From Latrodectus hesperus (Eukaryota > Arthropoda > Arachnida > Araneae > Theridiidae): a stretch of DNA of 64,000 nucleotides. Location of the stretch: contig CM075855.1 in NCBI GenBank assembly GCA_037975125.1, positions 108,345,912 through 108,409,911 on the forward strand. Reading direction: 5' to 3'. The notes beneath the pieces were generated by a model. The model made no database searches. It had not been told where the DNA came from and saw nothing but the letters and a program-made list of their open reading frames with translations. Below are positions 1-12,165 of this stretch, piece after piece. The translations under genes and the position numbers were made by a program. Each line of letters begins with the position of its first letter. Position 1 is the stretch's first letter.

Positions 1-1177
1 ATTTTAAATATATAATTCAACTAACTATTCTATAATATTCTAATAACTATTCTATAATATTCTAATAACTTGCCATTTTATTTAATCATAATGAAAGCCC
101 ATTTGTCATCCTTTATGCTTAAATTTTCCCATTTATAACCATTTGTTTCAAAAGGGTATTTAGTAATTCATTTGCTACACATTTTGCGTACATACTTTCT
201 ATTTGATTTTGCATGACTATTTAGTTCTGAAATTTTTTATAAATGAAATATTGAATAAGAGGTATATTTTGCTAATGTAAACCTAAATAATTTGAATAGA
301 AATTGAAAATAAGTAAATCAAAATTCTTTTTAGCTAGATTATTTTAAATTCTAAAGATTTATTTTAAATAATCAATTATTTACACAATTTATTGAATACA
401 TTATAATTTATGCCTCAGGCGTATAAATTTAATAAAAAAAATAAAGTGTCGTCAATAATAATCTGGTAATAATTTCCAATGCATCATTTTGAAATCAAAG
501 TTATCATGAGCACTTACTGCATTACTAATATTTCTATAGATTTACTTTCAGGATATTCACATATGCTTCTTCGAAATAAATGAAGAAAATTATAAGCTTT
601 TGATGAATATTAATAAAAAGTATACACGCCGAATATAAAATAATAAATTTTCAATGAATGGCTTAAGTTTTTACAGATGTAAACTCTTACTACAAAAAGT
701 AAGCTAGATTCCATGATCCATTTAATAATGAACTATAGAATGTCTTCTACATCCCATTTTTGTACATTTAACAATGCATACGAAAATATTATTAATTATT
801 TAGGTAATTTTAATTTAATATTCGTAAACAGAAAATAAATAAAATTGAATAACAATATTTTTTTCTTAACCACGTGCTTATACAAAAATAACAAGGTGTA
901 TTTTTTCTAAAATATAATTTGTTAATAAAAAAGCCAATTCATAGAGAATATTTTAATGCAGTGTTGATTGATTTTATTTTTATTTAATTGTTGTTCAACA
1001 CATACGTTATTCATAATTAAACAGTAGAAAATTCTATACTGCAAATGTCAATGCAGACAATTTTAATTGTGTATTTACGTAGAAATGTATATTTACTATG
1101 TTAAGCGTAAGTCAAGCTGCCGTTGCTAGTTTTCAGAGGCAAACCTGTCAAAACCATCTTGATTTCGTTACTATTCA
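1..1177. other. AT-rich noncoding stretch
   Basis: Very AT-rich, low-complexity sequence with no open frame of note on either strand, no box A/B pair and no terminal repeats. I see nothing that supports a gene. It may be intron or intergenic DNA downstream of the minus-strand exon that follows. Confidence 0.6.
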
Positions 1178-1508
1178 ATCCTACGTGAAAGGTGACCCTC
1201 TGAAAGGTGACCCTCTGACTGTATTTTCAACAGAAAATCTGAAAAGATCAATAATATTCAATTTTGTCACATTCTCTAAGGTCGTCAAATGAAGAAGATG
1301 TTGAATAAATGCACCATTAACAGATAAAATCCACCTGTTCAGAAAGACCAATTCAAAATATTCTTTCGTAAGTTGGGATCTAAAAGCGGAATATCCATCA
1401 TAATTTCTGATCCAAAGATTAAATGTGCCACTTGGTGTCTCAATAAGCATGCTATATTCAGAAACACCACCATCTCCCATACTGCCCTCAGCGTAGAAAG
1501 TTGGATAT
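1178..1508 (-). CDS. Candidate host exon, possible galectin-type carbohydrate-binding fold
   Basis: The minus-strand frame opens just after a good 3' splice site. A perfect TACTAAC branch-point motif (1533-1539) lies about 25 bases before an AG at 1509-1510, and the exon would start at 1508. The frame then runs to a TAG at 1178-1180, about 109 codons, with mixed composition unlike the AT-rich flanks. The central part has a pattern like the second half of a galectin domain: FEL, then ILSVNG, then H-x2-H-L, then LENVTKLNI, where galectins have FEL...VxVNG...FxHRxPLxxVxxLxI. The usual sugar-contact set H-NPR-W-E-R is not evident, so it would be a divergent or non-binding member. Near the end a 15-base unit is tandemly duplicated (RGSPF twice). 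Splice site and ORF are seen; the family call is inference from pattern memory. It could be a lone exon of a long-intron gene or a pseudogene. Confidence 0.42.
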
Positions 1509-4500
1509 CTTGGAATGAATCAAAAGCCATTTGTTAGTAAAGTCAAATAAAATTATCACTTTACACACCTTGGTCTGGAGTTCTGTATGAAAATGTACTC
1601 GTTCAAGTGCAGTTTAATTGTAAGAAAATGTCTTTGAGGAGTAAGGCACCACATAATCGACTGAAATCCTATTTCTATAGCCAAGAAAAAATGAATATGT
1701 TCCTTTAAATACTAACTGTATTGACAGAGACAGGCAGAAATTATGTGCAGGTGCACCGAAACTATATAGCGTATTGTAATATTTAGTAATGCAGTATCAT
1801 TTTGTCTTAGTGCAAACAACATAAGAGACGAAGAGGAAACATATATTTTGTTCATGAATTCATTAACAATTACTTTCGGCACATGAGTTTTAAAAAGAAA
1901 GGAAATGAAATAAATAAAATTCATTTATAATGACCATAAATATTTAGAAAGGCAATTCATACAAAAATGTGTGTGGGACCTGAAGGCTGCACTATAAAAG
2001 CTGTGTCCCGGGGTCATTTTTCCCTTAAGATGTATGGGTTACCTAATATAATGAAAAACATCCTTTGTTTTTTGTGTGGTCAATCAGGGTTAAGAAGGGA
2101 AATTTTGACTTATCCCGTGAAAATGTAGGAGGGTCATCGTAATCAAAAAGAACCAATGGAAAGATGTAGGAGGCGACTAAAAGTCAAATAAAATAAAGGA
2201 AAAGAATTGAAAGCTGCATCTCAAAAGAGGAAGCAGAGGAAAATAGTCTCCCATTGCAGATTGAATCTTCATAAATGTGAATGAAGGAAGCTGAAAGATT
2301 TGTATAATTGTAAAAGGAGGAGAAAAAGTGTCCTGGAGTACCTATAGAATGAGGCTAACTAGAGATAATCTGAGAGAGCGCCAAAAAGCAGAAGCCCTGC
2401 CTGGACATAACTGGATGAAGCCAATAACGGTCCAGCAACAAGAATGACTAGGAGAGAAATGGAGATGACTTCAACAGTGTTGGGAAATTTTATGTACAAG
2501 CGGTTATCCTATTGGGTAAGTCTATAAATCTTTTCCGCTTTACTCTGGCCCCATTATTGTGTTGTAAATACGGAACTCATGCTAAAATGAATAATAACCA
2601 AGAATCTTATTGCTAATAATGTGTTATTTATTGTATTAAAATGGTTAACAAAACTATTTGTAATATGTTTAACTTAGTTATTCTGAATTATTGTCTCTGA
2701 TCTTTAACCTCTGCTCTACGAACCTGGTTAACATAGTTCTCGATACGAACCTGAATTACTACACCACAATATGCTTCTCAAAAAAAGAGGTGGCAATTCA
2801 TTCCCATTCAGTACAATACTTTTACAGTATCAATTACGGAATCCAGCAGAATTTTTTGCAGTACTTAGCTGCACTGGATCGAGCTAACTACATAATATTT
2901 AAAAAAGCATCATAAAAACTAAATGATATTTATTTTAATACGAGTGTATTAGGACAGTGGAGCAATTGTTCAGATTGATGATAAGAGACGTATATAAATT
3001 TATTACTTAAGCACATGTAACGTGATATGCATTACATATATATAATATTATTAAAAATATACGAACAAATATATGATGCAGCTGAAAGTCTTTAGATTCA
3101 AAATTATAAATATAAGCTCACAAATTGATCATCTATTTGGAAAGTGATCACAAACATGCTCGCTAACTTCTGTGGAAGAAAATAAAATAATTGAATTTAT
3201 TCTATATTTTCAGTTCTTGAATGTCATGAACTGTTTTTATCCTATAAAATCGATTAAGTATCATTTGTGATAAATATTATAGGATTAAGGAAAGGAAAAG
3301 CTCAATTGAATTAAAATGAAGAAATCCTTGCCAATATATGCAAAAATATGTAATGAAAAACCAATATTAAGAATATTTGAGATAGCTTTAAATTAAATAC
3401 ATTGCACAACATAGAAGAGTTAATATTCCATAAAATATTAATGAAAGAAAAAATTCATCTGGATTAAGGGTAAATATGTATATTTTTCTATTTTGTAAAA
3501 TTGGTAGAAATAATACTACGAATAAATCACTGTACTAAGAGAAGAAAAGAAAAGTAACCTAATTTAAATCCATAGCAATATGAAACTAGTATTCCTTATT
3601 TTCAAAATTCTACACATATTTAAAACTATGAAAAATATGTAAATTTTGAAACTCTTTCAAAAAAATGTTCTTAATTTTCTCGTAAGAACAAAATATTTGT
3701 TAAGTATGACAATTATTTGTTTTATTCAATTAAGTAACAATTTTCCGTTTTTCTGAAATAATAAATATTTGTATAAAGATAAAAATATTGGTTTAATGTT
3801 ATTTAATTAAAACTATAAAAAAATATATTTCAAAATTATAAAAAATATGCTAAAAATTATTTGCATGTGATTACATAAATTATTTCTATTTGTTCTCTTG
3901 AGATAAATGACTGTAAAATTAACACTCTTAACTTTATTTAATAAAAATTAAATAAGTTTAAATAATATAAATTTAATAAAGCTTAATTTTATTTTTAATT
4001 AATATGATATAATGTCAGATATTTTGAGTTATAAGACAGTAGTAAGTTAAATACAAAAATATCATATAAATTTACCAAAAAAAATATAAGGGTGAATGAA
4101 GCAGAACATTAATTTATATGAATAATTTAAGCAAATTTTTCTGCAAAAGTATTTGATATGTTTTAACGCTTGCAATAAAATCATATATGAATTATACTAT
4201 TTGTAACATTAAATTAGAGTATATAAAACAGAATAATCATTTAATTTAATGAATAAAAACCAAACCAAATAAATTAATGTCATTATATGTGATACAGAAA
4301 ATACTTCATAACAAAGGTATTTTATCTATCTAATTAAATACAATATATAATTTCTACCAAAACTTTGGACAAGTTTTAAGTTTGAATCTACTTATCTATC
4401 CATAACATTAAGTTTTAATGTATATAGAGACTAGTGGAATATAATTAAACTGAAAGATACACCTCCTAAATATAGAACCCTTAAAATGCTTTTAAAATTT

Positions 4501-5485
4501 TAATTAGAAATTAATGCTTAAGTTTACATATACGTACATTTTGCAAATAATTCATTTCAGCTTATATATTGTCTGTCAGGATATGGAACTTTGTATTTAA
4601 ATTTATAGTTTACACTTCTCTTCTCTTATTTTTAATAATTGATTACAGTTATTATTATTTAAACCGGTATTTCAGAATTTAAAAAAATCCCTTACTAATT
4701 TTTAATATTTATTTGAAACCGACAAGAATTTAATATTGATTTCATAATAAGTTTTAACTTAATATATTTATGTTGACTAAACATAATTTAAATGAAAAAG
4801 TTTAATGTCTTTCAATACAGAATTTGTTTATTGTATCAGTGATTATGCTATTAAAATAGTTTATATTTTGTATATGAAATTTATATAACTAAAGATTTGC
4901 TAAACTGGAATAGTTCAAAATTACTTTGAAACATTTAATTGATCAGATTTCTGACATAAATTTATTGGCATGTTTCATTAAGTTTTCATTAAGAAAAACC
5001 TTGAATTGATTATAAATTAATTTTAGTATTAGCAAAAGTTTTAATTAAATTTACTGAATTTTGGAGGAAGTTGTATATTTTAATTTATGATTTTAGTTCC
5101 AAAATATATTTGTATTATATTATTAATAAAAATTAATTCTCCTAGTAATGATTTTAATATTAGTTTATAAAAAATGTTTTATTAAAGAAGTAAATATAAA
5201 AATATTTCACATTTTATTAAAAAAAATATTTTAAAATAATATTTACTGTATACTTTTATAAATTATTTATGTAAAACAGAATAAACCATACATTTCAGTC
5301 ATGATGACAAGAAATACTTTTAGCTCGAAATGATTTAAGACGAATTTAATGTATTAAACTTTGTTAAATGTGTTGTTTTCATTTTAATTATATAAATATA
5401 TTTACTTAATTAAAAGTAAATTTTGGATTTTAATAAAACCAGCTAATTTATCAAGTCTCCTTTGTAATAATTTACAAAATATTTA
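1509..5485. other. AT-rich noncoding stretch with a purine-rich patch
   Basis: No gene is supported. About 2060-2500 is noticeably purine-rich and less AT-biased than its surroundings and ends near a donor-like GGGTAAGTCT at about 2513, so it could be an old noncoding exon or decayed repeat. The rest, 2900-5450, is almost pure AT-rich sequence. Confidence 0.55.
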
Positions 5486-5826
5486 GGGCTGTGGTAGCCT
5501 AGTGGTTAGGGTATCTGCCTTCCATCCGGAAGGGTGGGGTTCGATTCCCAATGCCGCCAAAGACCCACTGAATACATGCGATATACGGTCTCGTTAAATC
5601 TGTGGAATCGAAACTCCTGTGGTCGGTCGTTGAGCAGTTACCATGGGTGCAATGGTCTGAAGAAATTTACTCCCCCTTCAGATCAATACCCAAATTGAAG
5701 GAATGGATCCTCTGGTGCTGCCATCTATCGGAAGTATTTAAGAGCAAAGTCGTACTTTCACCTTCGTGTTGCTCTGATTAAACGAAAGACGCTCCCTATT
5801 GACTTAAATTCGCACTATAATTTCAA
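5486..5826 (+). mobile_element. SINE, head A with tail T1
   Basis: A tRNA-like head begins at GGCTGTGGTAGCCTAGTGG (box A TAGCCTAGTGG) with box B GGTTCGATTCC at about 5537. The body passes through TCTGGTGCTGCCATCTATCG, and a tail with GCAAAGTCGTACTTTCACC and GAAAGACGCTCCC follows, stopping before the usual (AAC)n. Pol III would transcribe it from the internal boxes. The same body without the head recurs at 33.64-33.86 kb and, on the minus strand, at 48.29-48.48 kb. Boundaries are approximate. Confidence 0.75.
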
Positions 5827-5867
5827 TAGACAAAAGCAATAGACACTTTAAATTCATTGTATTATAT

Positions 5868-6200
5868 GCCACCCAACTTGCTTAGTGGTCAGCGTGCCTG
5901 AATGAGGTGTGAATGGTTGCCTACCCTACGGATAAGGAGGTCCTGGGTTCGAATCCCGGTTCGGGCATGGATGTACTTTCTCTCTCTATCTATCCTGTCT
6001 TTGTCCTTTCCTTGTATGAATGAGGTGTGAATGGTTGCCTACCCTATAAACGGTTATGGCATGTGTGTAGAGCAAAGTCGTACTTTCACCTTCATGGTGC
6101 TCTGATTAAAACGAAAGACGCTCCCAATTGACTTAAATTCGCATAGCCAAGGCATAGCAAGCTTGGCCTGTCCAAGTGTCATTAGTAACAACAACAACAT
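5868..6200 (+). mobile_element. SINE, head B with tail T1, internal 29-bp duplication
   Basis: The head starts GCCACCCAACTTGCTTAGTGG (box A) and has box B GGGTTCGAATCCC at about 5945. The body has TC-rich sequence, then the T1 tail and (AAC)n ending at 6200. A 29-base segment at 5899-5927 between boxes A and B is an exact copy of body positions 6017-6045 and replaces the short anticodon-arm region seen in the copy at 30.16 kb. Related copies lie at 30.16, 40.65 and 47.77 kb. Confidence 0.85.
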
Positions 6201-6439
6201 ATTTAATTTGATTTTTCAAACTATGAGAAATTGATTTTTGTAATTTGAAAAAAAAAATCCGAAAACGCATACATGTAAAAATTAGAACAAATATTTTTGA
6301 CAGTCTTGATGTGATTGTATTTGCATAATGCCTGTCAGCCTACAGTGCTTTTGTTAGAAACATAAAATTGACTGAAAATTAGAAATATGAAATTAATTGA
6401 AAATAATTGTGTTGCACAGCTTCTACATTCTTATCATAA

Positions 6440-6722
6440 CTAAGCTCTAAACTCTGTGATAGGACAGCCCATTTAGGCCAAGGAACACAGTGCCTATCTC
6501 TGTTTTCCTGACCGAGGAGCCCTGGAATGCGAAGCATATGTTCAAGATTGGGTGGTCAGCCTAACGCATGACCTCCAGTGTTTAGTTCCCAAGCATGCTT
6601 GGTATTCAGTATATCGACCCACTGAAGGGAAGAAAGGCTGCGTCAACCTTGCACATCCCAAAGATCGAACCTCAGGACCTGTGCCTAAGGAGCGTGAAAC
6701 ACTACCACTAAGCCACAGGGCT
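6440..6722 (-). mobile_element. SINE, head D
   Basis: Read on the minus strand, the element begins at about 6722 with GCCCTGTGGCTTAGTGG (box A) and has GAGGTTCGATC (box B) at about 6665. The body is moderately GC-rich and contrasts with AT-rich flanks. The 68-codon open frame across it on the plus strand is incidental. The head differs from all other SINE heads in the window and no shared T1 tail is present. No target duplication could be made out. Confidence 0.6.
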
Positions 6723-6944
6723 TATAATCTTGAAAACCTCTTGGAATATATTTTCTAATCAGCAATTTTTTCTACACTTAGTATTGTATAATTTAATGTT
6801 TAGAATAATAATCAAAGTTTTCGTAAAATGGGCAGAAGACATCATGAAAAACGTTATTTTTATGAAGTATTTGAATTCTCTGAAGACGTTTCAAGGAAAC
6901 TACTCTGTGTTTCATTTAACAAGGATGCAATCTTGAGTATTTCT

Positions 6945-7270
6945 TTGCAGCCACACTGAGTTTACCAAGTTGCCTTTTCTAGTTAGGCGACCTCTCATTA
7001 TCAGAAGGACGTGAATTCAAATCTGGGCTTAATCGAAGATTTGTTGTGTTAACTAAAGTGATTTATGCGCATTAAATAAGTTGTGGACGCTATGTCTTCC
7101 AAATGAAATGATACCTCTCAGTCTGGCTGCTCAAGTGTTGCGGATGTTACCTGCTTAATCCACACACTTAAATTACGAAGCCTTCCTTTCGTATGCTTCA
7201 ATTAACTGGTAAAACACAACTATGGACAAAGCACATTTAAATATGCTGGTGAACCAGTCTAATTGACATT
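6945..7270 (+). mobile_element. Decayed SINE, family E
   Basis: A weak tRNA-like head (AGTTAGGCGACCTC, then GTGAATTCAAATCTGGGC as a worn box B) is followed by ATCGAAGATTTGTTGTGTTAA and an AAATTACGAAG block near the 3' end. The better copy at 38046-38345 has the same order of landmarks (CCGAAGATCTGTGGTGTT, then AAATCACGAAG). Divergence is high, so limits are approximate. Confidence 0.4.
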
Positions 7271-7718
7271 ACATAAAGTAGAACCGCAATATTAATCTTC
7301 CTAGCTTAACATTAGCAATTATTGAATCTTTCAATTTTTGAGAAAATGTCACTAAATGGCTTTTATTGTGATAGAGAGAATACCTTAAATTTTATTAAGA
7401 TGTAATTGTTGAAATTAAAATGAATTGTATTTTACTATCAACATAATTTCAAAATTAAACAACAGACATTTAAGTAATTAAGTAATGTATTTTCAAAATT
7501 TCTTATCGTTACTTTAGGTTCATTTTGTAATTGAATAATGTGTGCAACAAGTTCCTGTATTCATGATAAGTAACAAAATATAAGCAGAAATACTTTGAAT
7601 AAGTTTGATAAAAGATGATATTTCTTTATATAGTAAGGATTTGCAACGAAAATTAAATGTAAACATTGTTAAATTATTTTAAATTTAATAAATGGTACAA
7701 AAACAATACATTTATACA

Positions 7719-7726
7719 GTATACAT

Positions 7727-7790
<64 letters not shown>

Positions 7791-7799
7791 ATATGTGTA

Positions 7800-7830
<31 letters not shown>

Positions 7831-7834
7831 ATGT

Positions 7835-7868
<34 letters not shown>
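7719..7868. repeat. Compound CA-TA-TG microsatellite
   Basis: (CA)n, then (AT)n, then interrupted (GT)n. The order makes the block largely self-complementary: the CA side can pair with the TG side across the TA core. All the cysteine/valine/tyrosine or histidine/threonine open frames here are artefacts of the repeat. Confidence 0.95.
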
Positions 7869-7875
<7 letters not shown>

Positions 7876-8061
7876 TTGTTTTTCGTATCCTGTAATTTGT
7901 ACCTTTCTACTACATAGATTGCCCCTTTTAACAAATGTATGAGTTAAACCACCCCTGTTGTGGAATTCTAAATTGTGCATAACCTAATTTAGTTAAAGAA
8001 TTTCAAATTGACCAATAATGTTTCTTCTCGCCACTATTCTCAACGAATCAGTACATTACAC

Positions 8062-8095
8062 ACTTACACGCACACACACACATACACACACACAG
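8062..8095. repeat. Short (CA)n tract
   Basis: An interrupted CA dinucleotide run of about 30 bases in unique AT-rich sequence. Confidence 0.85.
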
Positions 8096-10500
8096 TAGTA
8101 TCTTGTATTAAAGAGAGGATGATTAGTAGAAATAAAAGGAATTGCATAGAATATTCAACAAAAGCAAATTCTATCATTAATTGAAATAAATGAAATGTGG
8201 AAATTTTACTTTATCGCACCTAAGTCACTGAAATTAATAGTTTTACTAAATATAAGCTTTATAATTAGATTCTTACTTTTGCATCAAAAAGGAATTTTTA
8301 TAAAACAAAATATATATTGATTTGGTAGCCTTTATTAAATAGATAAAAAAGATAAACCAGCTTATTTGTCATATCAGAGAGATAGAATTTTTCTGTCACT
8401 CCAATATGTGACTCCAGCAAAACTTTTGTTTAACACCTATATCATTTTTTAGTGACTGCATTCTTTATAACGCAAGTAGTTAAAACATACAGTTAAAAGC
8501 AGATAAAGAAATGGATAATAATGAATATTTTAAATATGTTCATTAAAAAAATTACATTCAAAAAGTATACCTAATAAATAGAAAAATATTTTTTATTTAA
8601 CTGAAAATTTTAAGGAGTGAAGAAAAAATATTTTTATCTTCACATAGAATTGCTAGCATTTAATATAATTTTATATATCATGCACAAACTAGTTGCAAAA
8701 TTTTCAATGTGTGCTTATAGAAATATAAAATAATTCTTATTTAATTAAAAAGTTTACATTGGTGTAATTGAAAAAGCAAAAACACGGCAACTTCATTATA
8801 TACTATTTCATTTTCTCAGAAGCAAAAACTAACCTTGAACGAAACGCCTCTTTTCATAAGTAGCTTTATATACTTAAAAACATTAAACTTAATTTAATTA
8901 CAAAATCAAAAATTTTACTATAGCGGAAATTTTAATTGCTGAATGCAATAAATAAGCAAGAAAAATAACTCGCTGTACAGTGGAATTATAAAAATTTACA
9001 ACTCGTAAATTTGCTTATGTCTCATATTTAATCTTTAGAACATATCAGAAAATAAAATTTATACAAATGAGTATAATTATACATTTAGAACAAAATTTAA
9101 TCATTTAAAATATCTTATGAAAAATAATAAATTTTTAGCTCTTAAACTTGAGGAAGATTTTATCTTCAATCTCTCACTATAAATTGCTGGAAATGCTCTA
9201 TCCTGTAAATATTCAAAATATAGATTTTTCATATCTTTAGATATGAATATTTGGTTGGAATTTAACAATGAATTGTAAATTAATATGACAACATAAGAAT
9301 TAAAAAGTTAATGCAAATTTAAAATTACTTTTAAAATTTTCAATTTCAATTAAAAAACCCATTTTTCTCTATTAAGCTAAACAACAATCTTTTAATATTG
9401 ATGGTAATGTCTCATCATATAATCAAAAAGTTTTGAAATAATTTAATTGCAATATTTTTAACAAACAACTCATTGTGTTATGATGTATCTTGCATTTAAT
9501 GGCTAAAAATTTTAGTGTTTTTTTAAAAATAATTAAGAATTTTTCAGCGTCAGATTTTGAATTAAAAAAAGTATTTTCACTAAAATTAATGGTTCAAGAT
9601 ACAAACTTTTACTCTCCTCTGCAGAATTCTTTATAAACTAATTAAGTCTTTTAAAAAATTTCGGTAGCATGATCTTTATATTCATTGATAATAGTATCCA
9701 CATTTTAAATGAAAAAAAACAGATCAAAGGCTATACTTAAATTTCAACATAAAATAAAGTGTTAACATTTTTAATATATACAAGGAAAAATGGTAGAACA
9801 ATAAGTTACACTGTACTAAAAATATATATTACTCATAAAGGTATTCAATAAATCATTCAAGTAATTGAAAATATTAACTTAAAATATTTTCAAGTACAAT
9901 AGGATAAAATTAAAATGAAATATTTTAAGAAACACGTATATATATATGAAAAATGATTATCTTTCTATAGTCATAATTAAAATATTACTAATCTGGCGTA
10001 AAATATATTATAAAAAAACTTCAAAAACATAGTAAAATACATCTATAAATTATTCACTTAATAGGGTTAATTAATAAAGAACAATAACAGCAGGTTTTTA
10101 AATCATTTCTTTTGAACTCAAATCTATTTAAGACCTATAAATGACTTATTTCAAATCAAAACCCTTTTGCAGTACAATTATTTTAATAATATGTCAACTA
10201 AAACTAGATTAACAATATACGAACTATATTATAATTAGCACATTATATGGGCAACGAATAGATTAAACTAATCATTATAGTTGAAATTAATGGTATCCTA
10301 GAACGAATTATAAATTAGACTAACAAAAAAAAGAACTGAAATTTCTTCAATATTAAAAATCAACTCCAAGAACTGAGCAGTTAGAAAAAAATAGCAATCA
10401 AATTATTATTTTTCATAATACATTTTTATCATATTTGTCTTTAAACTGTTTATTCTGTCATAAATGCTCTCATATATTCACTTCGTTTCACATATAAATA
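8096..10500. other. AT-rich noncoding stretch
   Basis: No gene, SINE box or terminal repeat is visible. Homopolymer-like A and T runs dominate. Nothing stands out. Confidence 0.6.
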
Positions 10501-10504
10501 ATTT

Positions 10505-10783
10505 TTTTCCCAACGGCGGACACTTGGGTGACGAACCCTATGCCAAACAAGGCCAGTAACTGCTACTCGTTTGTCGTTACCCAACGGGCACCTGTGAAGC
10601 CAAGTCACGGAGGCGAGTAGCGTTGCCCGCGCCATACCACCACAAACCCGTTTATAAGGCGGGCCAATTCATACATCATCACAGAAGAAAGGACAGATAA
10701 AGAAAGAAACATCCATTCCCGAACCGGGATTTGAACCCGAGACTCATAGCTCAGGAACGCTAACCACTCAGCCATCGGTCGGC
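10505..10783 (-). mobile_element. SINE, head C
   Basis: On the minus strand it starts at about 10783 with GGCCGACCGATGGCTGAGTGG (box A TGGCTGAGTGG) and has box B GGGTTCAAATCCCGG at about 10730. A TTTCTTTC stretch follows, then a GC-rich body, ending near CCGCCGTTG at about 10508. The flanks carry similar CACATA-AAAT strings (about 10489 and 10783), perhaps a worn target duplication. Better-preserved relatives are at 40414-41000 and 52883-53162. Confidence 0.8.
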
Positions 10784-10984
10784 CACATAGAAATCATTGA
10801 CTGTTACAGAGATATTAAATAACATTCACTGAGTAATATTGCCTCTGGAATATTATACAATAATAATCGATGTTCAGATGATTTCAAAAAAAGATTTGTA
10901 CACCATGGATAAACTTTAATAATAATCTTCTGAAATCATTCACTTAATTATAATTCCTAAATTGTTTAGAAAAAACTAGTTTTC

Positions 10985-11420
10985 GGAATATCGTACAATA
11001 TTATTTAACATCAGCGGATCGACTTTCGGCACTCGCAATATTGGCCAATATCTTTGTGCTACTTGGGGCATGGCATGAAAGAATCATCCGTAGACGCCCC
11101 AAGCACACTTTCGCAAATGTGCATACGCACAAGTACGCACTCTGATAGTGGCATCACGCAGGCGGATGTCGCCTCCCCCTTCCTTGAATGACGGGCGCCT
11201 AGCACCCGGCATAGCGTCCTCCCTTTAGGGGCGATCGACAGGCGCGCGATACCACCAGCAGAGTGTCCCCCTTCATCATACTCTTTCTCGGATAATTCTC
11301 TTAAGAAAAATATTTTTTACTCCTCCACGAAATGGGGGGTTGAACTCTCAACAGAGAATTTAAGTCTCAACCAGTCGCGAGTTTTATACTGCACTCATCA
11401 TTCCCATAAGTGTCCCGACC
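10985..11420. other. GC-rich unclassified island
   Basis: A block much richer in G and C, with CpG, than anything nearby (GACGGGCGCCTAGCACCCGG, GCGATCGACAGGCGCGCG). It contains a stem CTTGGGGC (about 11064) against GCCCCAAG (about 11096). No long ORF is present. It could be a solo LTR or the edge of an unidentified element, but I found no paired TG...CA ends or target duplication. A CpG-rich promoter is another possibility. Confidence 0.4.
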
Positions 11421-11509
11421 CTGCTTGGGTCTTATAGTGGACTCTTTTTATATACTCACTATAACTCTTCTTCATTATTTTCTCAAGTTTTTTGTTTCTA
11501 TCTCTAAAT

Positions 11510-11922
11510 ATTACCTGTTTGATAGCTTCATACTTACCTGTTTGATAGCTTCATCTTCCCTATGTAAAAAGACACCAAAGATACATGCTTGAAAAATAAT
11601 ATAAATTATTCTTGCACACACAAACATTTCTTCTCCTCTATTTTAAATATAACATCGAAACATGCAGAAATAAAATTAGAAAAGGATTTACTCATCTTTT
11701 TCTTGTTTTCTGTGAGAAAAATATGAATGACGCTTTTTTTTAATAAAAAATTATTTATTTCCATCAGAGATCTGTTAATTGTGCCGGTAATTTCCAACAC
11801 AAAATATTAAACTTTGCGACAAATAAAAAAAAGTTATGCTCACCTGTTTGAGGAATTTCAACTTCTCTGTGAAAATAATATGAAACGAAATGCAAAGAAG
11901 AAAAAAAAATTATACTCACCTG
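11510..11922 (-). other. Cluster of 5' splice-donor-like sites
   Basis: On the minus strand four CAG|GTRA-type sites occur within about 400 bases: CAGGTAATA (about 11510-11518), CAGGTAAGTA (11531-11540), CAGGTGAGC (about 11837-11845) and CAGGTGAGTATA (11911-11922). The first two belong to a directly duplicated string of about 20 bases. The fourth follows a short ATG frame. No acceptors or long frames tie them into a gene. Confidence 0.35.
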
Positions 11923-12165
11923 TGTTTTAGCGCAGTTTCGTCTCATTTATACATATAAAATAAAACTTTGTGATAGATGAAATTAAGATCAGTTAACATT
12001 CAATGTTTTTATTTGCATTAAGAAACTTGAAATTACATAAAGCATATTTAAATTAAGAAATAGATATTGTTGCAAAGAAATGAAATATTAGGGTAAATTT
12101 TAAATAATCTGAAAAATATTATTCAAGCTATTTTTATTCAAGCAATTCTATATATTATTCAAGGT

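Noticed and set aside
5486..5560. Possible true tRNA gene
   Set aside because: Boxes A and B are present, but stems are poor and the sequence continues into a SINE body found elsewhere. The same holds for all tRNA-like heads here.
7666..7980. Open frames rich in Tyr/His/Val/Cys
   Set aside because: Products of the CA-TA-TG microsatellite; no other coding signal.
11530..11540. ATACTTACCTG matches the first bases of U1 snRNA
   Set aside because: The match stops after 11 bases and no U1 stem-loops follow. It is better read as a minus-strand splice donor.
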